Positions 47,878-50,196 of a stretch of 50,196 nt of DNA are shown here, piece by piece. The notes beneath the pieces are model-generated. The model was not told where the DNA came from and did not search any database. It saw only the letters and a program-made list of their open reading frames with translations. Positions within the stretch are counted from its first letter, which is position 1; each line of letters begins with the position of its first letter. Source of the stretch: CAZRIP01 sp964600165 (lineage in GTDB: Bacteria > Elusimicrobiota > Elusimicrobia > UBA1565 > UBA9628). The position numbers were made by a program, and so were the translations under genes. The stretch is taken from NCBI GenBank assembly GCA_964600165.1, contig CAZRIP010000013.1, positions 1 through 50,196 of the forward strand, in the 5' to 3' direction.

Positions 47878-49254
47878 GTGAACAAGCTCATCGTCGACGT
47901 CGAAAGGATGGCGCCGGAAGGAACCGCGCTCGCCAAGGCGCCGGGGTCCTCGCGCGTCGTTTTCGTCCCGTACGGCGTCCCCGGAGACCGGCTCGAGATC
48001 GAGCAGGTCGAGACGAAGTCGAGCTACGCGCGCGGCAGGCTCCTGCGCGTCGTCTCACCCGGAGCCGACAGAGTCAAGCCGCCGTGCCCGCTCCATTTCG
48101 ATCCGTCGCGAGCCGCGCTCTCCTGCGGCGGCTGCGATTGGCAGCAGCTCGCCTACGAGGCGCAGCTCAAGAACAAGAGGCTGATCGTCCAGGATTGCGT
48201 CGCGCGCATCGGCAAGATGCGGGACGTCCCGATCGCCGAGACGATCCCCTCGCCCCAGCCGTGGGCCTACCGCAACAAGGTCCAGATCCCCTTCGGCTTC
48301 GACGGCAAGACGAGCAGGGTCGTCGCCGGATTCTACGCCCCGGGCTCTCATACGATCGTCGATTTCGAGGCCTGCCCCGTGCAGCCCGACCTTTCGGTCC
48401 GGCTGGCGCTCAAGGTCAAGGAGATGGCCGTCGCGGAGCGCTGGCCGGTCTACGACGCGCTCAAGCACCGCGGCTGGCTGCGCCATCTGTTCGTGCGCAC
48501 GAGCGCCGACGGGCGCGCGCTCGCCGCGCTCGTCACGCGCTCTCCCGATTTCCCGCGCCAGGACCGGTTCGTCGAAACGCTGCGCGCGGCGTTTCCCGAG
48601 ATCGTCTCGCTTTACCAGAACGTCCAGCCCGAGAAGACGTCCGTCGTGCTCGGCCCGACATGGCGCCGCCTGTGGGGCGCCGAGCGCATCGAGGAGAAAG
48701 TCGGCGAGTTCAAATTTCTGGTCTCGCCGGGAGCGTTCCTGCAGGTCAACACCGGCGCGGCCGAGCGGCTCTACGACGCCGCCGCGGCGGCGCTCGGCGA
48801 GGGCGGGCTGCGCCCGCCGCTGGCGCTCGATCTTTATTGCGGCGCCGGGACGCTGACGCTCTGGGCCGCGAAATCGGCCCGCAAGGTCATCGGCGTCGAG
48901 GAAGACCGCGACGCCGTGCGCGACGCCTGGGAGAACGCCAAGCGCAACGGCGTCACGAACGCGCGCTTCATCGCCGCGCGCGTCGAGTCGGCGCTGCCGC
49001 GCCTCAAGGCGGAGCTTCCCGACGGCGCGGCCGCCCTGGTCGACCCGCCGCGCGCCGGCCTTTCCCAGCCGGCGCTGCGCTTTTTGACGACGCCCAAGCT
49101 CAAGCGCCTGGTCTACGTCTCCTGCAACCCGGCCACCTTCGCGCGCGACGCGAACTTCCTGGCTCACTCCGGCTTCAAGCTCAAGCGCGTCCAGCCCGTC
49201 GACTTGTTCCCGCAGACCTCCCACGTCGAGCTCGTCGGCCTCTTCGACCGTTGA
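47878..49254 (+). CDS. 23S rRNA (uracil-5-)-methyltransferase, RlmD/RumA-like
   Basis: A 458-residue enzyme. An N-terminal TRAM RNA-binding domain is followed by iron-sulfur cysteines (P-P-C-P, S-C-G-G-C-D-W-Q-Q and F-E-A-C-P) and a class I methyltransferase domain with D-L-Y-C-G-A-G-T-L-T, V-D-P-P-R-A-G and the catalytic Cys in Y-V-S-C-N-P-A-T. It methylates C5 of a uridine in rRNA or tRNA. I start at GTG 47878, which has GGAG seven bases upstream; an in-frame ATG at 47857 would overlap the likely -10 CATAAT. Twelve residues separate the first Cys from CGGC, more than usual. Confidence 0.87.
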   Translation: MNKLIVDVERMAPEGTALAKAPGSSRVVFVPYGVPGDRLEIEQVETKSSYARGRLLRVVSPGADRVKPPCPLHFDPSRAALSCGGCDWQQLAYEAQLKNKRLIVQDCVARIGKMRDVPIAETIPSPQPWAYRNKVQIPFGFDGKTSRVVAGFYAPGSHTIVDFEACPVQPDLSVRLALKVKEMAVAERWPVYDALKHRGWLRHLFVRTSADGRALAALVTRSPDFPRQDRFVETLRAAFPEIVSLYQNVQPEKTSVVLGPTWRRLWGAERIEEKVGEFKFLVSPGAFLQVNTGAAERLYDAAAAALGEGGLRPPLALDLYCGAGTLTLWAAKSARKVIGVEEDRDAVRDAWENAKRNGVTNARFIAARVESALPRLKAELPDGAAALVDPPRAGLSQPALRFLTTPKLKRLVYVSCNPATFARDANFLAHSGFKLKRVQPVDLFPQTSHVELVGLFDR

Positions 49255-49267
49255 GCTGAAATAACCC

Positions 49268-49296
49268 TTGCGCTTTCCGGCTTCCGGGGCTATCCT
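49268..49296 (+). promoter_or_regulatory. promoter of the last exported-protein gene
   Basis: -35 TTGCGC (49268-49273), 17-base spacer, -10 TATCCT (49291-49296), with the ATG at 49333 and GGAG just before it. Confidence 0.45.
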
Positions 49297-49332
49297 GGGC
49301 GGGTCGGCAAACCCCTGATATTGGATGGAGCC

Positions 49333-50196
49333 ATGAACCGATATCTCCCGAGCCTGCTCTCTCTCTTATTGTCGCTTCCTCTCGCCGCGCGCGCCGCGGA
49401 ATCGAATCGCGTCGCCGACGGCGGCTCCGAGCCCGCCTCGAACTGGCTCAAGGTCAAGTTCATCGACGGCAGCCGCCTGCAGCACGAGTACTGGTGCCAC
49501 GCGTCCGACTGCGACGCCCTGCGCTACCAAGGCCCGTCGAAGAACGTCAATCGCAGCAAGATCGTCGCGACCGAGGGCTTCTCGGCTTCCTATATGAAGG
49601 ACGTGCCGCTCTACACGCTCTGGCCCGCCAAGGACCCGCTCGTCTCGCTGCCGACGTTCAGCGCCGTGCGGGAGCCCGAAGTCATCGAGGAGCTCGACTT
49701 CGCCGACGACAGCCAGGCGCCTGGAAGGGCCTACTTCGACCTCCAGGGCGAGGACGGCAAGCGCGTGATCGGGACCTTCGATCTCAAAGCCAAGCTGGCC
49801 GACGGCAAGATCGTCGTGCTGGCGCGGGAGTTCGCCGATACCGGCAAGCCCATGGACCTCGGCACGACGGAGCTCAACGACGAGTGCCGCCCCGGCGCCT
49901 ACGGCAGCTATTACGGCGAGAATTCCGGGGAAGCGCGGCTCCTCAACAAGGCTTTCTCGCCCATGGAGTTCCAGCTCGAGCGCGCCAATCTCGGGATCAA
50001 CTCCGTCGTCGCCCGGGTGCATTCCGGCAATCTCAACGGCCGGGACTTCGCCTCGATCGCGCGCGAGGCTAATACCGGGAACCTGCGCCTGGCCGACGAC
50101 TTCGTCGGCGCGATGCGGCCGCAGATCCGCTCGGCGGCGCAGCTCTACCGCACGGGCTCGGCGTCGTATCCGGCCGACCTGCTCGACCCGTTCGAG
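49333..50196 (+). CDS. exported protein of unknown function, 3' end outside window
   Basis: 288 codons are visible with no stop; the gene runs off the right edge. The N-terminus is a signal peptide (M-N-R-Y-L-P then a Leu/Ser hydrophobic run and A-A-R-A-A). The mature part is acidic and hydrophilic, with two nearby cysteines (W-C-H-A-S-D-C) and one later (D-E-C-R-P-G). A block Y-L/F-D-L-Q-G-E-D-G-K-R is followed by F-D-L-K-A-K-L-A-D-G-K-I. I recognise no family. Confidence 0.75.
   Translation, partial: MNRYLPSLLSLLLSLPLAARAAESNRVADGGSEPASNWLKVKFIDGSRLQHEYWCHASDCDALRYQGPSKNVNRSKIVATEGFSASYMKDVPLYTLWPAKDPLVSLPTFSAVREPEVIEELDFADDSQAPGRAYFDLQGEDGKRVIGTFDLKAKLADGKIVVLAREFADTGKPMDLGTTELNDECRPGAYGSYYGENSGEARLLNKAFSPMEFQLERANLGINSVVARVHSGNLNGRDFASIAREANTGNLRLADDFVGAMRPQIRSAAQLYRTGSASYPADLLDPFE

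Noticed and set aside
1..50196. CRISPR arrays, rRNA genes, insertion sequences or prophage
   Set aside because: I saw no regularly spaced direct repeats, no rRNA-like stretches and no transposase, integrase or phage structural gene.

Overview
The window is about 50 kb of very GC-rich, tightly packed bacterial DNA with almost no non-coding space and many 1-4 base start/stop overlaps. The cell is a diderm: the window encodes a TolC-type outer-membrane channel, a TonB/ExbB/ExbD system, an OmpA-like protein and lipoproteins. The mixture (large TPR proteins, Ser/Thr kinase, HicBA, an HNH family common in soil and groundwater lineages) would fit Elusimicrobiota or a myxobacterium-like group. No marker here settles the phylum, so that is only a guess.

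Region 1 (1-9714) is a cluster for a ribosomally made, post-translationally modified peptide (RiPP). It holds the end of a PqqD-like chaperone, two radical SAM enzymes, a 61-residue precursor with three cysteines, an HprK-like P-loop protein, a third radical SAM/SPASM enzyme, a nucleotidyltransferase-like protein and two tandem methyltransferases. An oppositely oriented S26-type peptidase, an ABC exporter pair and a membrane glycosyltransferase follow. The forward genes from 1 to 6584 overlap one another. I do not recognise this exact combination.

Region 2 (9762-19298) holds a degenerate HD-GYP protein, a low-molecular-weight phosphatase, a Nudix hydrolase, a Mut7-C protein and a lone receiver. 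It then has a complete tripartite efflux pump (EmrA-, TolC- and EmrB-like) with its TetR regulator and three matching operator sites, an SDR oxidoreductase and an exported SAM hydrolase behind a structured leader. Region 3 (19365-23320) is a housekeeping run gap - arginase - pgk - secG - tRNA-Leu(GAG), divergent from a small ribbon-helix-helix protein with a palindrome between them. Region 4 (23463-24490) is an HNH endonuclease gene of different base composition framed by two copies of a perfect palindrome.

Region 5 (24511-33314) is one reverse-strand operon: thrS, a 1123-residue exported TPR protein, ExbB, two ExbD, TonB and an OmpA-like protein. It looks like an energised envelope-spanning machine. 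Region 6 (33433-40565) has a C45-type hydrolase fused to TPRs, a HicBA toxin-antitoxin pair, tRNA-Val(GAC) and an operon of an exported TPR protein, a TPR-TM-kinase, a small TPR protein, a 40-residue Cys-rich membrane protein and a tautomerase. Region 7 (40650-50196) has 2-oxoacid dehydrogenase E1 alpha and beta, an exported amidase, a copper ATPase preceded by two tandem metallopeptidase-like lipoproteins (one with a broken active site), an RlmD/RumA-type rRNA methyltransferase and the start of an unrecognised exported protein.

Across the window at least eight promoters place the -10 hexamer only 6-9 bases before the start codon. This suggests that leaderless mRNAs are common in this organism.
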